A DNA stretch of 64,000 bases, taken from NCBI GenBank assembly GCA_014656495.1, contig BNCN01000001.1:868001-932000 (forward strand). The letters run 5' to 3'. Source of the stretch: Comamonas sp. KCTC 72670. Lineage in GTDB: Bacteria > Myxococcota > Myxococcia > Myxococcales > Myxococcaceae. Position numbers and translations under genes: made by a program. Position 1 is the first letter of the stretch. Each line of letters starts with the position of its first letter. A model generated the notes under the pieces. That model ran no database searches. It was not told the origin of the DNA and saw only the letters and a list, made by a program, of their open reading frames with translations. Positions 13,396 through 23,659 of this stretch are shown here, in pieces.

Positions 13396-15009
13396 ATGAT
13401 GGAGAGCAACGCCCCGACGAATGGCGCCCCACCCGACGTCGCGGACCCCATGCTGGGCCGGGTCCTCAACGAGCGCTTCCGCATCATGGAGACGCTCGGC
13501 GCCGGAGGCATGGGCCGCGTCTACAAGGCCATGCAGTCACCGCTCGACCGGCTGGTGGCGCTGAAGGTGCTCAACCCCCAGTACGGCGAGGGCAAGGACC
13601 CCGGCTTCCAGAAGCGCTTCTTCCTGGAGGCCAGCGTCACCGCGAAGCTGCGCCACCCGAACACCGTCACCGTCATCGACTACGGCAAGACGGACGACGG
13701 CATCTATTACATCGCCATGGAGTACCTGGAGGGGCTGACGCTGGGACAGCTCCTCACGCAGATGGGGCCCCTGCCCTGGCCGCGCGCGCTGAACATCACG
13801 CAGCAGATCGCCCGCTCCCTGCGCGAGGCGCACAAGGTCGGCCTCATCCACCGCGACCTCAAGCCCGCCAACGTCATGGTCCTCAACCAGGAGACGGACC
13901 ATGACATCGTGAAGGTGCTCGACTTCGGCCTGGTGAAGTCCTTCACCGGTGACGCCGCGCCGGTGCCGCAGGACACGTCGCTCACGCAGGCGGGCATCAT
14001 CCTCGGCTCGCCGCAGTACATGGCGCCGGAGCAGGCGCGCAACTTCGCCGACCCGCGCAGCGACGTGTACAGCATGGGCGTGGTGCTCTATCAGATGCTG
14101 CTGGGCCGCCCGCCCTTCCTGGCCTCGCAGAGCATCGACGTCATCGTCAAACACATCAACGAGCCGCCGCCCGCGTTCGGCTCGCTCTACCCCGGCCACG
14201 GCATCCCCGCGGAGGTGGAGGCCCTGGTGATGAAGTGCCTCGCCAAGGCCCCCGCGGACCGCTACCAGTCCATGGACGCGGTGCTGGACGCCATGCGCCG
14301 CACCATGTCCACGGTGGGCGTCAGCGGCGCCTTCAGCGGCGCGCGCTTCGGCGCGGGCAACGTCGGCGGCAGCGGCCCCATCAGCGGCCCCCACGGCAGC
14401 GGCCCTCACGGGGCGCAGGGCTCGGGCCCCGCCACGGTGGCGCTGGACATCTCGGTGGAGGAGGCGCCGCCGAAGCGCGGGCCGAGGACGCTGGCCCTCG
14501 TGCTCGGTGGCGCGTCGGCGCTGGTGGGCATCGGCGCCGCCATCACCCTGGCGATCCGCCCCTCCGAGCCGCCCACGCCCGCCATCTCGCCCCTGGCCCC
14601 CACGCTCGCGCAGCGCGAGCCCGCCGCCGCGCAAGCCCAGGAGCCCGCCGCGCAGCGGCCGCCCGAGCAGGGCCTCGCGGACGAGGAGCTGGACCTGGCG
14701 CCGCTGGAGATCCTCGCGCCCGCGCCGGTGCGCTTCCTCATCGTCAGCGAGCCCCTGGGCGCGCGCGTGACGTACGAAGGCAAGGACCTGGGCGAGACGC
14801 CGCTGAACCTCGAGGTGGCCCCGGATGAAAGCGGCGTGGCGCAAGCGGCGCTGACCTTCACGATGGAGGGCTATCAGCGCACGCGCTCCGTCGCCCGCGG
14901 TGCTGGCCCCGAGGAGCGCTTCACGCAGAAGCTCGTGCCCAAGAAGAAGACGAGCACGCGGCCCGGCAAGGGCCCTGACTCGTCGGCCTACAAGGACGAC
15001 CCGTACTAG
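13396..15009 (+). CDS. Membrane Ser/Thr protein kinase with PEGA domain
   Basis: A 537-residue Hanks-type kinase. The cytoplasmic catalytic domain (about 28-300) has the glycine loop LGAGGMGRVY, K57 in VALKVL, the catalytic loop HRDLKPANV (D154), DFG at 176-178 and the APE-like YMAPEQA. A Gly/Ser/His-rich linker leads to one membrane helix (about 365-387), then a Pro/Ala-rich periplasmic stretch and a PEGA-type domain (about 445-515, SEPLGARVTYEGKDLGETPL). This layout is common in myxobacteria. Its stop overlaps the GTG start of the TonB receptor by one base, so the receptor is an attractive functional partner. Start: ATG at 13396, with a second ATG directly after it. Confidence 0.93.
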   Translation: MMESNAPTNGAPPDVADPMLGRVLNERFRIMETLGAGGMGRVYKAMQSPLDRLVALKVLNPQYGEGKDPGFQKRFFLEASVTAKLRHPNTVTVIDYGKTDDGIYYIAMEYLEGLTLGQLLTQMGPLPWPRALNITQQIARSLREAHKVGLIHRDLKPANVMVLNQETDHDIVKVLDFGLVKSFTGDAAPVPQDTSLTQAGIILGSPQYMAPEQARNFADPRSDVYSMGVVLYQMLLGRPPFLASQSIDVIVKHINEPPPAFGSLYPGHGIPAEVEALVMKCLAKAPADRYQSMDAVLDAMRRTMSTVGVSGAFSGARFGAGNVGGSGPISGPHGSGPHGAQGSGPATVALDISVEEAPPKRGPRTLALVLGGASALVGIGAAITLAIRPSEPPTPAISPLAPTLAQREPAAAQAQEPAAQRPPEQGLADEELDLAPLEILAPAPVRFLIVSEPLGARVTYEGKDLGETPLNLEVAPDESGVAQAALTFTMEGYQRTRSVARGAGPEERFTQKLVPKKKTSTRPGKGPDSSAYKDDPY

Positions 15010-17534
15010 TGAAAACCCTGACAGCCCTCAAACGAGCGGGCCTCCTCGCGGTGTGTCTGTGCGCGGGGGAGGCCCTGGCGGACGCCCGCCTTGAGGCCCG
15101 GCGCCATTTCCGCAATGGCATGAGCCTCATCGCCCAGAAGCAGTACGAAGAGGGCATCGCCGAGCTCGAGGCCGCGTACGCCATCAAGCCGCACCCCAAC
15201 GTACTCTTCAACATCGCCCGCGCGTACCAGGACGCGGGCCAGCCCTTGGCGGCGCTGGACGTCTACCAGCGCTACCTCGCCACCAACCCGCCGGACGCGG
15301 CGACGGTGCGGCCCATCGTGGTGGCGCTGGAGCAGAAGCTGAAGGACGCGGAGGCCCAGGCCGCCGCGCCCCAGCAGGACACGTCCGCCCTCCCCATGCC
15401 GCCGCCGCCGGCCAGCGTGCAGACGCAGCAGCAGCTCGCCGCGCTGCTGGAGCGGCTGGAGAGGGCCGTGGAGCGCGCGGAGGCCGTGCCAGCGGGCCCG
15501 GCGGCGCTTCCCGGCCTGGCGCCCGGCGGGGCCACGCCCGCCAGCGGCGACGACGCGGCCAGCGGCGCGGACCTGGGCGCGGTGCCCTACGAGGAGCGCG
15601 TCGTGACGGCGAGCCGCCGCGCGCAGTCCTCGTTGGAGGCCCCCAACGCCACCACCGTCATCACCGCCGAGGACATCCGCCTGTCGGGCGCCACCACGCT
15701 GCCGGAGCTCTTGCGGCGCGTGCCGGGCGCGGACGTGATGGCCCTGGGCGTGGGCAGCGCCAACGTGTCGCTGCGCGGCTTCAACCAGCGCATCGCCAAC
15801 AAGGTGCTGGTGCTGGTGGACGGCCGCACGGAGTACCAGGACTTCCTCGGCCTCACCATCTGGTCCTCCATCCCCATTGGCCTGGAGGAGATTGAGCGCA
15901 TCGAGGTCATCCGCGGCCCGGGCAGCGCGCTGTACGGCGCCAACGCCATGTTGGGCGTGGTCAACATCATCACCCGCGCCCCGGGCACGGGCCCGCGCGC
16001 GCAGTTCACCGTCACCGGCGGAACGGGCAACACCGCCGCGGGCTCGTTCGTGAGCCACGGCGCCTCGGGGGGCCTGCGCTACCGGGCGGCGGCGGGCTAC
16101 TCGCAGACGGACAAGTGGAGCCGCGACTACGACGGCGGCCTGCCGGACATCACGCTGCGCGGCCCCGACCCGGACCTGGGCGCCCGCGGCGCGCGCGGCT
16201 CGCTGTCCGCCGAGTACACCTTCGCCGAGGGCCGCAAGGTGGGCCTCTCCGGCGGCGTGAACCGCTTCACCACGGAAATCTACCCGCCGGGCCTGCTGCG
16301 CAACTACTTCATCGACGGCCTCAACGCCTTCGCCAAGGGCGACGTGGAGCTGGGGCCGCTGAAGCTGAAGACGTTCTGGAACCACATCTCCAGCGACGCG
16401 GGCCCCCAGTACGAGCCCACCGGCCAGCGCTCGCTGGTGACGTCGCTCAGCTCCAACCTCTTCAACGCGGAGCTGCTCTTCGCGCGCGACTTCGAGCTGG
16501 GCGGCATCCACCAGCTCAACGTGGGCGTGGAGGGCCGGCTCAAGCGCGTGGCCTGGGGCGACTACCTGGGCCCGCTGCGCGAGCAGGTGCACACGGCCTT
16601 CTTCGTCCAGGATGACTGGCGCATCGTGGAGCCGCTGTCCCTGGTGGCCAGCTACCGCGTGGACCGGCACCCGCTGCTCAACCTGGGCCGCCCGGGCCTG
16701 GCGCACTCGCCGCGCATCTCCGCGCTGTTCAAGCCGCTGGAGAACCACGCCTTCCGCGCGAGCGCGGCCTCCGCCTTCCGCGAGCCCACGTTCCTGGAGA
16801 GCTACACGCAGCTCACGGTGCCCGTGCCCGGCGTCAACGGCGCCAGCTCGCTCACCACCGGCAACCAGCAGCTGCGCCCCGAGCGCCTCACCGCCTTCGA
16901 GCTGGGCTGGCGCGGCGAGTTCCCGGAGCTGGGCATCGACCTGGACGTGGCCGCCTACCAGAACACGGTGAGAGACCTCATCGGCCTGTCCGCGGTGCGG
17001 CGGCTGCCTCCGGGGCAGTCGTATGACCCGGGCACCGGCTCGTTCCTGCTGGGAACCTCGTCCTTCGTGAACGAGGACGCCATCTACACCGCGCGCGGCG
17101 CCGAGGCGGGCATCACGCTGGCGCCGGTGGACGGCCTGGGCCTCAAGCTGAGCGCGTCGCTCCAGGACATCACCTCCGACCGCGAGTCTGCGGACGAGTG
17201 CGGGCCCTGCAACCAGGCGCCCCAGTTCCGGCTGTATGGCGGCCTCACCTACCGCTCGCGCGCGGACCTGGAGTTCGGCGTGGACGCGGCCTACACCTCC
17301 GCCTCCACCTGGATTGAGCGCGAGCCCGCCGCCGCGGACCCCACGCGCATCGACCTGGTGTCCAACCCGCTGCGGGCCTACACCGTCGTCAACGCGCGCG
17401 TGGGCTACATGGCGGTGAAGGACACCGTCACCGTCGCGCTGGTGGGCAGCCACCTGGGCGGCGCGCACTCGCAGCACCCCCTTGGCAATCGCATCGAGCG
17501 GCGCGTCTACGCGACCCTGACGGTGACTCCATGA
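15009..17534 (+). CDS. TonB-dependent receptor with N-terminal TPR domain
   Basis: An 841-residue outer-membrane receptor. A signal peptide (LLAVCLCAGEALADA) is followed by a TPR-like segment (about 28-115, ARRHFRNGMSLIAQKQYEEG) and an acidic, Pro/Ala linker. The plug domain (about 195-325) reads VVTASRRAQSSLEAPNATTV ... GVVNIITR, with VLVDGRTEY and the RGPGSALYG signature; the 22-stranded-type barrel runs to the end. The TPR could contact periplasmic partners, standing where a signalling extension would be in FecA-type receptors. The GTG start overlaps the kinase stop by one base and the stop overlaps the lipoprotein start by four, so the three are translationally coupled. The transported ligand is unknown; no siderophore or cobalamin genes flank it. 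Confidence 0.93.
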   Translation: MKTLTALKRAGLLAVCLCAGEALADARLEARRHFRNGMSLIAQKQYEEGIAELEAAYAIKPHPNVLFNIARAYQDAGQPLAALDVYQRYLATNPPDAATVRPIVVALEQKLKDAEAQAAAPQQDTSALPMPPPPASVQTQQQLAALLERLERAVERAEAVPAGPAALPGLAPGGATPASGDDAASGADLGAVPYEERVVTASRRAQSSLEAPNATTVITAEDIRLSGATTLPELLRRVPGADVMALGVGSANVSLRGFNQRIANKVLVLVDGRTEYQDFLGLTIWSSIPIGLEEIERIEVIRGPGSALYGANAMLGVVNIITRAPGTGPRAQFTVTGGTGNTAAGSFVSHGASGGLRYRAAAGYSQTDKWSRDYDGGLPDITLRGPDPDLGARGARGSLSAEYTFAEGRKVGLSGGVNRFTTEIYPPGLLRNYFIDGLNAFAKGDVELGPLKLKTFWNHISSDAGPQYEPTGQRSLVTSLSSNLFNAELLFARDFELGGIHQLNVGVEGRLKRVAWGDYLGPLREQVHTAFFVQDDWRIVEPLSLVASYRVDRHPLLNLGRPGLAHSPRISALFKPLENHAFRASAASAFREPTFLESYTQLTVPVPGVNGASSLTTGNQQLRPERLTAFELGWRGEFPELGIDLDVAAYQNTVRDLIGLSAVRRLPPGQSYDPGTGSFLLGTSSFVNEDAIYTARGAEAGITLAPVDGLGLKLSASLQDITSDRESADECGPCNQAPQFRLYGGLTYRSRADLEFGVDAAYTSASTWIEREPAAADPTRIDLVSNPLRAYTVVNARVGYMAVKDTVTVALVGSHLGGAHSQHPLGNRIERRVYATLTVTP

Positions 17535-18772
17535 GCCGCCCCACCCTGTCCTGGAAGCGGGCCGCTGGCGGCCTCGTCCTCGCGTCGCTCCTCGCCGTGG
17601 GCTGCGAGTCGCCGCCCGTGGTGCCCACCGCCGACGTGCGGCAGAGCACGCGCACGGCGCGCATCGACGGCCACTTGGTGGTGAACTCGCGCGCGCGGGG
17701 CAACGTGGTGGTGTTCCTCTACGACGCCAACCGGCCCCCGCCGCCGCAGGGCACCGGGCGTCCCATCACCTTCACCGTCGTCCCGTCCGAGCGCGTCTTC
17801 GGCCCGGCGCTGACCGGGGGCTCCGCCGGTCCCTTCGTCGCGCCCTTCAGCTTCAGCCTGGTGCCCGCGGGCCGCTACATGCTCCGCGGCTTCATCGACG
17901 TGGAGGACTGCGGCACGGAGGCGGGCGCGTACTGCCGCCACCCCGACTTCAACCCCTGGTACGGCGTCACCGGCGAGCCCAACGCGGGGGACGTGGGCGG
18001 CGCCGCGGTGGACCCCACGACGGGCAGGCCGCTGGTGCTGGAGGTCGCCACCAACGAGGCCGGGCAGCCCCAGCCGCTCACCGGCGTCACGGTGAGCTTC
18101 TCGGACGCGGCGCGCGTGCTGCGCGACAGGCCCACGTTCCAGGTGGCGCAGGGCGACCCGCTGATGGGCAGCGGCCCGAAGACGCTGCGGCTGCAGCCGC
18201 TGGTCATCCACGACGGCGTGATGGACCAGCGCCCGGACGGCTTCGCCGTCAGCTACGTGGACGCCAACAACGACGGCATCCCCGACGACGCCAACAACGA
18301 CGGCATCCCCGACCTGTGGCCGCGCGTGGTGGTGCGCAAGCTGGCGGCGGACGGCTCGAACCTGCTGGATGAGAACGACCTCAACCGCGACGGCGTGCCG
18401 GACGTGGGCGGCGTGGATTACGTGCGCGCGGACACCGGCGCCGTGGATGGCCAGCCGGACGTCGTCGTGCTCGCCGCGGGGCTCGTGCCGGACGGCCCCA
18501 TCGCCGCGCTCACGGACGAGCATGGCAACCCGCGCATGGAGGGCGCCATCGTCCCCGAGCTGCAGGTGGTGGTGCGGCCCCAGGCCCTGGATGCCCGGGT
18601 GCCCGAGAACCCAGTGCCCCTGCGGGAGCTGCCCCGAGGTCGCTACGCGGTGGTGCTGATCCAACCCAGCGGTCAAACCTGGCGTGTGCCCAACGAACTG
18701 GCACCCGCCCTCGCGTCGGGACTGGGGCTTCCGGCAGTGGAAAGTCAGGCTTTCTATCTGGAGGTCCCCTGA
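17531..18772 (+). CDS. Lipoprotein with calcium-binding-like DxNNDGxPD repeats
   Basis: A 413-residue lipoprotein: a signal peptide with lipobox LAVGC (lipidated C25) and a mature protein rich in beta-structure. Around residues 238-262 it has DANNDGIPD twice in tandem, and later DLNRDGVPD, resembling thrombospondin type-3 / dockerin-like calcium loops. The region near residues 45-130 (GNVVVFLYDANRPPP ... GRYMLRGFID) looks like a carboxypeptidase-regulatory or Ig-type fold. It is the last gene of the kinase-receptor unit (ATGA overlap), so it may be a surface partner of the TonB receptor. Exact function unknown. Confidence 0.75.
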   Translation: MSRPTLSWKRAAGGLVLASLLAVGCESPPVVPTADVRQSTRTARIDGHLVVNSRARGNVVVFLYDANRPPPPQGTGRPITFTVVPSERVFGPALTGGSAGPFVAPFSFSLVPAGRYMLRGFIDVEDCGTEAGAYCRHPDFNPWYGVTGEPNAGDVGGAAVDPTTGRPLVLEVATNEAGQPQPLTGVTVSFSDAARVLRDRPTFQVAQGDPLMGSGPKTLRLQPLVIHDGVMDQRPDGFAVSYVDANNDGIPDDANNDGIPDLWPRVVVRKLAADGSNLLDENDLNRDGVPDVGGVDYVRADTGAVDGQPDVVVLAAGLVPDGPIAALTDEHGNPRMEGAIVPELQVVVRPQALDARVPENPVPLRELPRGRYAVVLIQPSGQTWRVPNELAPALASGLGLPAVESQAFYLEVP

Positions 18773-18859
18773 GTGGCGGTGCTTTGACTTCGAACGCTCC
18801 ATCCGCCAACATGCCCGGTGTTCCCCAGGGGACTTGCCCCTCTTGAGGTTGATGATCCG

Positions 18860-19336
18860 ATGAAGGCCGGAACCCTCCCCGAGCCCCTCCCCATCCGCTC
18901 CGCGACGGAGACGACCCGCCCCCTGGGGGCGCGCCCCGCCGCGGGCACCGTCCCGCAGCGCGTGCTGCTGGTGGACGACAGCCGCTCCATCCGCACGCTG
19001 CTGAAGATCTACCTCATGGCCCGCAACTTCGAGTTCCTCGAGGCCGAGTCCGCCGAGGAAGGCCTCAAGGTGTCGGAAGCGGAGCCGGTGGACCTGGTCC
19101 TCACCGACTTTCACATGGATGGGATGAACGGCGCGGACTTCGCCGCGCAGATTCGCGCCAGCGGCAACCCCAAGCTGGCCAAGGTCCCCATCCTGATGAT
19201 GACGGGCGACCCGAACGTGGCGGAGGTGCGCGCGCTCGGTCAGAAGGCCGGCATCAGCGCCTTCGTGCGCAAGCCGGTGAGCTGCGCACAGCTGATGACG
19301 CTGGTGGACACCATCCTCCCGCTGCCGCGCAAGTAG
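18860..19336 (+). CDS. CheY-like response regulator
   Basis: A 158-residue protein with a Pro/Thr-rich 33-residue lead and one receiver domain. The acidic pair is D39/D40 in VLLVDDS, the phospho-acceptor is D83 in LTDFHMDGMNG, and K-P occurs near the end (VRKPVS). There is no output domain, so it acts through protein contacts or phospho-relay. The ATG at 18860 is preferred because it follows TGAGG; an upstream in-frame ATG lacks a ribosome site. It follows the kinase-receptor-lipoprotein operon by 87 bp. It resembles the partial receiver at the left edge of the window. Confidence 0.9.
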   Translation: MKAGTLPEPLPIRSATETTRPLGARPAAGTVPQRVLLVDDSRSIRTLLKIYLMARNFEFLEAESAEEGLKVSEAEPVDLVLTDFHMDGMNGADFAAQIRASGNPKLAKVPILMMTGDPNVAEVRALGQKAGISAFVRKPVSCAQLMTLVDTILPLPRK

Positions 19337-19361
19337 GCGCACCGCGCCCACGCGCGCGACT

Positions 19362-19988
19362 TCACGCCGGGTTCCGGGCCGCCGCAGCGGCGCGGACCCG
19401 GCGTTTGCGTATCGCCTCCCCCACGCGGAGGGCGAGCAGCACCGCCAGCACCGCGCCGTAGAGGAGCGGCTCGGTGACGTCCTTCTTCACGCGCCACACG
19501 AAGTGCACCACGCCCAGCGCCGCGGCCACGTAGGCCAGCCGGTGCAGCCGCCGCCAGCGCGGGAAGCCCAGCCGCCGCACCCAGCGCTGCGTGGACGTCA
19601 CGGCCAGGGGCAACAGCAGCGCCAGCGCGGCGAAGCCCACCGTGATGAAGGGGCGCTCGGTGACGTCCGCCCACAACGTGCCCCACGCCAGGCCCTGGTC
19701 CAGCACCGCGTACACGAGGAAGTGCGCCACCGCGTACGTGAAGGCCAGCAGGCCCAGGGTGCGGCGCACGCGCGCGGGCCACGTCCACCCCGCGACGAGC
19801 CGAAGCGGCGTGCACGCCAGCGACGCCAGCAGCAGCACCAGCGCGAGCAGCCCTGTCTGGTGCAGCGCCGCTTCAATCGCGTTGGGCCCCAGCTCCCCGC
19901 GCGGTCCCTGCACGGCGAGCATCACCAACGGCGACAGTCCGCCCACGACGAGCGCGGGGTTCAACCACGGATAGGGAGACGAGGCCAT
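19362..19988 (-). CDS. msrQ: MsrQ, heme-binding membrane subunit of methionine sulfoxide reductase
   Basis: A 208-residue inner-membrane protein with about six hydrophobic helices and conserved His residues (LHQTGLLAL, AVAHFLVYAV, RRLHRLAYVAA, GVVHFVW) that would hold heme in the ferric-reductase-like transmembrane fold. MsrQ takes electrons from the respiratory chain or a cytosolic flavin reductase and passes them to periplasmic MsrP, which repairs oxidised methionine in envelope proteins. It lies 11 bp after msrP, the normal gene order. The length matches the family (about 200). Confidence 0.92.
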   Translation of the reverse strand: MASSPYPWLNPALVVGGLSPLVMLAVQGPRGELGPNAIEAALHQTGLLALVLLLASLACTPLRLVAGWTWPARVRRTLGLLAFTYAVAHFLVYAVLDQGLAWGTLWADVTERPFITVGFAALALLLPLAVTSTQRWVRRLGFPRWRRLHRLAYVAAALGVVHFVWRVKKDVTEPLLYGAVLAVLLALRVGEAIRKRRVRAAAAARNPA

Positions 19989-19999
19989 GGCGCGGGGAC

Positions 20000-20989
<990 letters not shown>

Positions 20990-21022
20990 GGCCCCTGTAT
21001 AACGGGCCAGGGCGGCCGCGCG

Positions 21023-21814
21023 TTACCGGGTGGCGCCTTCTTGTCCCGAAAGCGGGCTCGAGGGCGCCTGCGTCAGCGCGGCCTCCCGGGCCCGGGCGTC
21101 CTTGAGGCGCCACAGCCGCCACCAGGGCGTGCCGGGCGACTCGTGGTGCTCCCAGTGGTAGCCGAAGAAGAAGCAGGACAGCAGGGCCCACAGGTGGTTG
21201 CGCGGCAGCGTGCGCGCGTGGTGCGGCGCCATGTCCGGCGTCTCCGGCCGGCGGTGCGGCAGGTAGGTGCCGAAGTAGAAGAGCTGGAGCGTGCCCAGCA
21301 CCGAGGGCAGCACCCAGAAGACGAGGATGTGCGGCTGGGACACGCCCAGGAAGAGCAGCACGTTGAACTTGGCCGCCATCACCCCAATCTGGGGCAGCGT
21401 GGTGTAGCGGGCCATGAAGGTGCCCAGCCAGGGCCAGAAGGACTGGCTTCGGGTGGAGAAGTCCGGGTCGTCCTCGCTGGTGGGCCGCGCGTGGTGGGCG
21501 CGGTGGTTCACCACCAGCCGCCGGTAGGACAGCCCCGCGAAGAGGAAGCAGGCGACCGTGCCCACCGCCTCGTTCACCCAGCGGCGGCCGGACACGGTGC
21601 CGTGCATGGCGTCGTGTCCGGTGATGAAGAGCCCCGTGCACAGCCACGCCTGGAGGGCGACGTGCAGCCAGGTGAGCGGCTCCGCCCACGGCAGCTCGGC
21701 CCGCGTCAGCGCCCAGGCGAGGTGGCCGCCCCAGGCCCCCATGACGGCGAGCGCGATGACGACGCCCCAGGGACCGGGAGGTGCGGGACGGAGTTGGCGG
21801 GCTGGAGTCTCCAT
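21023..21814 (-). CDS. CrtW-type beta-carotene/carotenoid ketolase (fatty-acid desaturase superfamily)
   Basis: A 263-residue integral membrane di-iron oxygenase. Its histidine clusters match the 4,4'-beta-ionone-ring oxygenase CrtW: GHDAMHG (H67, H71), HRAHH followed by EDDPDF (H104, H107, H108), FGTYLPHR, and YHWEHHESPGTPWWRL (H220, H223, H224). CrtW adds keto groups to beta-rings, giving echinenone or canthaxanthin; in myxobacteria the substrate could be a torulene-type monocyclic carotenoid (inference). No other crt gene is in view. The ATG at 21814 is preferred, preceded by AGGAGAG; the frame extends 24 residues upstream. It is probably co-transcribed with msrPQ. Confidence 0.82.
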   Translation of the reverse strand: METPARQLRPAPPGPWGVVIALAVMGAWGGHLAWALTRAELPWAEPLTWLHVALQAWLCTGLFITGHDAMHGTVSGRRWVNEAVGTVACFLFAGLSYRRLVVNHRAHHARPTSEDDPDFSTRSQSFWPWLGTFMARYTTLPQIGVMAAKFNVLLFLGVSQPHILVFWVLPSVLGTLQLFYFGTYLPHRRPETPDMAPHHARTLPRNHLWALLSCFFFGYHWEHHESPGTPWWRLWRLKDARAREAALTQAPSSPLSGQEGATR

Positions 21815-21892
21815 CTCTCCTGCTTTCTGGCCATCGCCGGTCCGCCGCGCACGGGAAGTGACAGGCAGCGGACCGGGGCGATGCACCGGTGG

Positions 21893-23587
21893 CTACTTCT
21901 TCACGTCGCGGACCAGCTCCTCGGCGGTGACGTAGCTAGGCGCGATGTCCACCGGCACGCCCTGGAGGCGCTCCAGCACCCGCTGGACGGGAGGCCGCAC
22001 CACGCCCTGCTTCGCCAGCAGCGCCTCGGCGGCCTTCCTGTCTCCCCGGCCCTGAATCTCCATGAGCTGCTTCGTCAGCGAGGTGACGGACTGCTTCATC
22101 TTCGCGGGCACCACGGAGAAGGTGCCGTCCGCGTTCACCTTCACCGCGCCGGTGTCGAGGAAGTGGTTGAGCTGCACGGCGATGCCCTTGCCGTGCGCCT
22201 CGTCGATGCCGAAGCGGATGGAGCGGAACGCGGAGGCCAGGAACGTGGTGTACATGGTCCGCTCCAGCGACTTGTCGATGACGCCCGTGTCCACCAGGCG
22301 CTGGAGCGCCCACAGGCCGGAGATGTCCGCCTTCGCCTCCTCGATGGCGCTGGACGCGGACTGGAGCTCCTTGCGCACGGTGGTGGCCTTGCCGCCCACG
22401 GTGATGTTGCTGGGGCCCAGGCCGTGCATCAGCTCGTGCATCAGGATGTGGGTGAAGAAGGCGTCGAAGGAGACGTCCTTCTGGTCCTGCGGGGTGAGCG
22501 CCACCTTGGCGATGGGCAGCAGCACGCGCTCGAACTTGGCCTCCTGCACGTTCTTCAGCATCACGCGCTTGGAGCCCATCTTCTCCGACACCCGCTCGTC
22601 GTTGGGCAGGTTGAAGGCCGCCGTCTGCACGCCGCGGTTGGCGTCACCGGAGGAGAACAGGCTGTTGATGACGCGGATGGGGGCCAGGGCGCCCAGCTTC
22701 GCGTTGCGCATCTTCGGGTTGATGGGGAGGTGGTCCTCCAGGCCCTGGAGCTGGCCGCTGAACTTCGCCAGCTTCTGCGTCTCCGCGTCGTCGCGCACGC
22801 CCACGAAGGCCTCGAAGGCGGCCTTGTAGTTGAACCACTCGTCCTCGTAGACCTCGTAGGGCCCGATGGTGGGCTCCACGCTGGCGTCCAGCTCCATCCA
22901 CGCCACCTCGCTGGCGTAGTAGTCGTTGGACAGGAACGCGTCCGCGCGGGACGTGAGGAAGTCCTTCAGCGTGGGCTGCTGGGTGAGCGCGGCGGCCTCG
23001 CGCAGCAGCGCGGCGGCCTGGGCCAGCTCGCCCTGGTACTCCACGCTGTAGGGCACCGCGATGAAGCGGCCCTCCGGGCCCCGGCGAATCGTGGTGTAGA
23101 AGCCGGTGGCCTCCTTCTGCTGCGCCTCGGGCAGCGACTTCACCCACGCCTCCACCTCCGCCTTCGTGGCGCCAGCGGGGTAGAAGTTGGCGGCCTCCGG
23201 CTTGGCGGGCACGCCCGGGATGAAGGGCCGGGCCTCGTCGAGGCTGTTCCACGGCCCCTTGTCCAACAGGAAGGCCTGCAGCCGCGCCTGGCCCAGCGGC
23301 GTCGTGTCGTGGAGCAGGTCGAGCAGCAGCGCCTCGTTGCCCGCCCAGCGCTGCCGCAGGAAGAGCGCGTCCATCAGCTTCGACGCCTGGACGATGCGGG
23401 CCAGGGCGCGGCGCTCCGACTCGGGCAGCGCCTTCAGGTCCACCCGGAGCTCCACGGGGGCGAAGCGCGCCGTGAGGCGCTGGAGCTCCGCGGCATCCGG
23501 AAAGCGCGCGGGCGGCGCCTTCTCCGCGGCGAAGGCGGCGCCGGACAGCATCGCCGCGCCGAGCAGGGACAGGAGGGTACGGTTCAT
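21893..23587 (-). CDS. M49-like zinc metallopeptidase (DPP III-related), secreted
   Basis: A 564-residue protein with a signal peptide (MNRTLLSLLGAAMLSGAAFA). The zinc site is HELMH (384-388) with a second motif EEAKAD (416-421), the spacing expected of family M49. Classical dipeptidyl peptidase III has HExxGH, whereas this has the shorter HExxH; such proteins are known in bacteria and are often annotated only as Zn-dependent hydrolases. It may trim peptides in the periplasm or outside the cell. The start at 23587 is chosen for the signal peptide; the frame runs 31 residues upstream. It lies 78 bp ahead of the ketolase gene on the same strand and is divergent from the CBM21 protein. Confidence 0.75.
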   Translation of the reverse strand: MNRTLLSLLGAAMLSGAAFAAEKAPPARFPDAAELQRLTARFAPVELRVDLKALPESERRALARIVQASKLMDALFLRQRWAGNEALLLDLLHDTTPLGQARLQAFLLDKGPWNSLDEARPFIPGVPAKPEAANFYPAGATKAEVEAWVKSLPEAQQKEATGFYTTIRRGPEGRFIAVPYSVEYQGELAQAAALLREAAALTQQPTLKDFLTSRADAFLSNDYYASEVAWMELDASVEPTIGPYEVYEDEWFNYKAAFEAFVGVRDDAETQKLAKFSGQLQGLEDHLPINPKMRNAKLGALAPIRVINSLFSSGDANRGVQTAAFNLPNDERVSEKMGSKRVMLKNVQEAKFERVLLPIAKVALTPQDQKDVSFDAFFTHILMHELMHGLGPSNITVGGKATTVRKELQSASSAIEEAKADISGLWALQRLVDTGVIDKSLERTMYTTFLASAFRSIRFGIDEAHGKGIAVQLNHFLDTGAVKVNADGTFSVVPAKMKQSVTSLTKQLMEIQGRGDRKAAEALLAKQGVVRPPVQRVLERLQGVPVDIAPSYVTAEELVRDVKK

Positions 23588-23659
23588 GTCCCCTTCCCTA
23601 CTCCAACCCCGCCGCGCCCTCCCAGCGTTCCGGACAGGTGAAAACCCACCGTCCGACAT

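Noticed and set aside
18699-18714. A sigma-54-like TGGCAC element
   Set aside because: It lies inside the lipoprotein gene and the -12 half (CTCGC) does not match.
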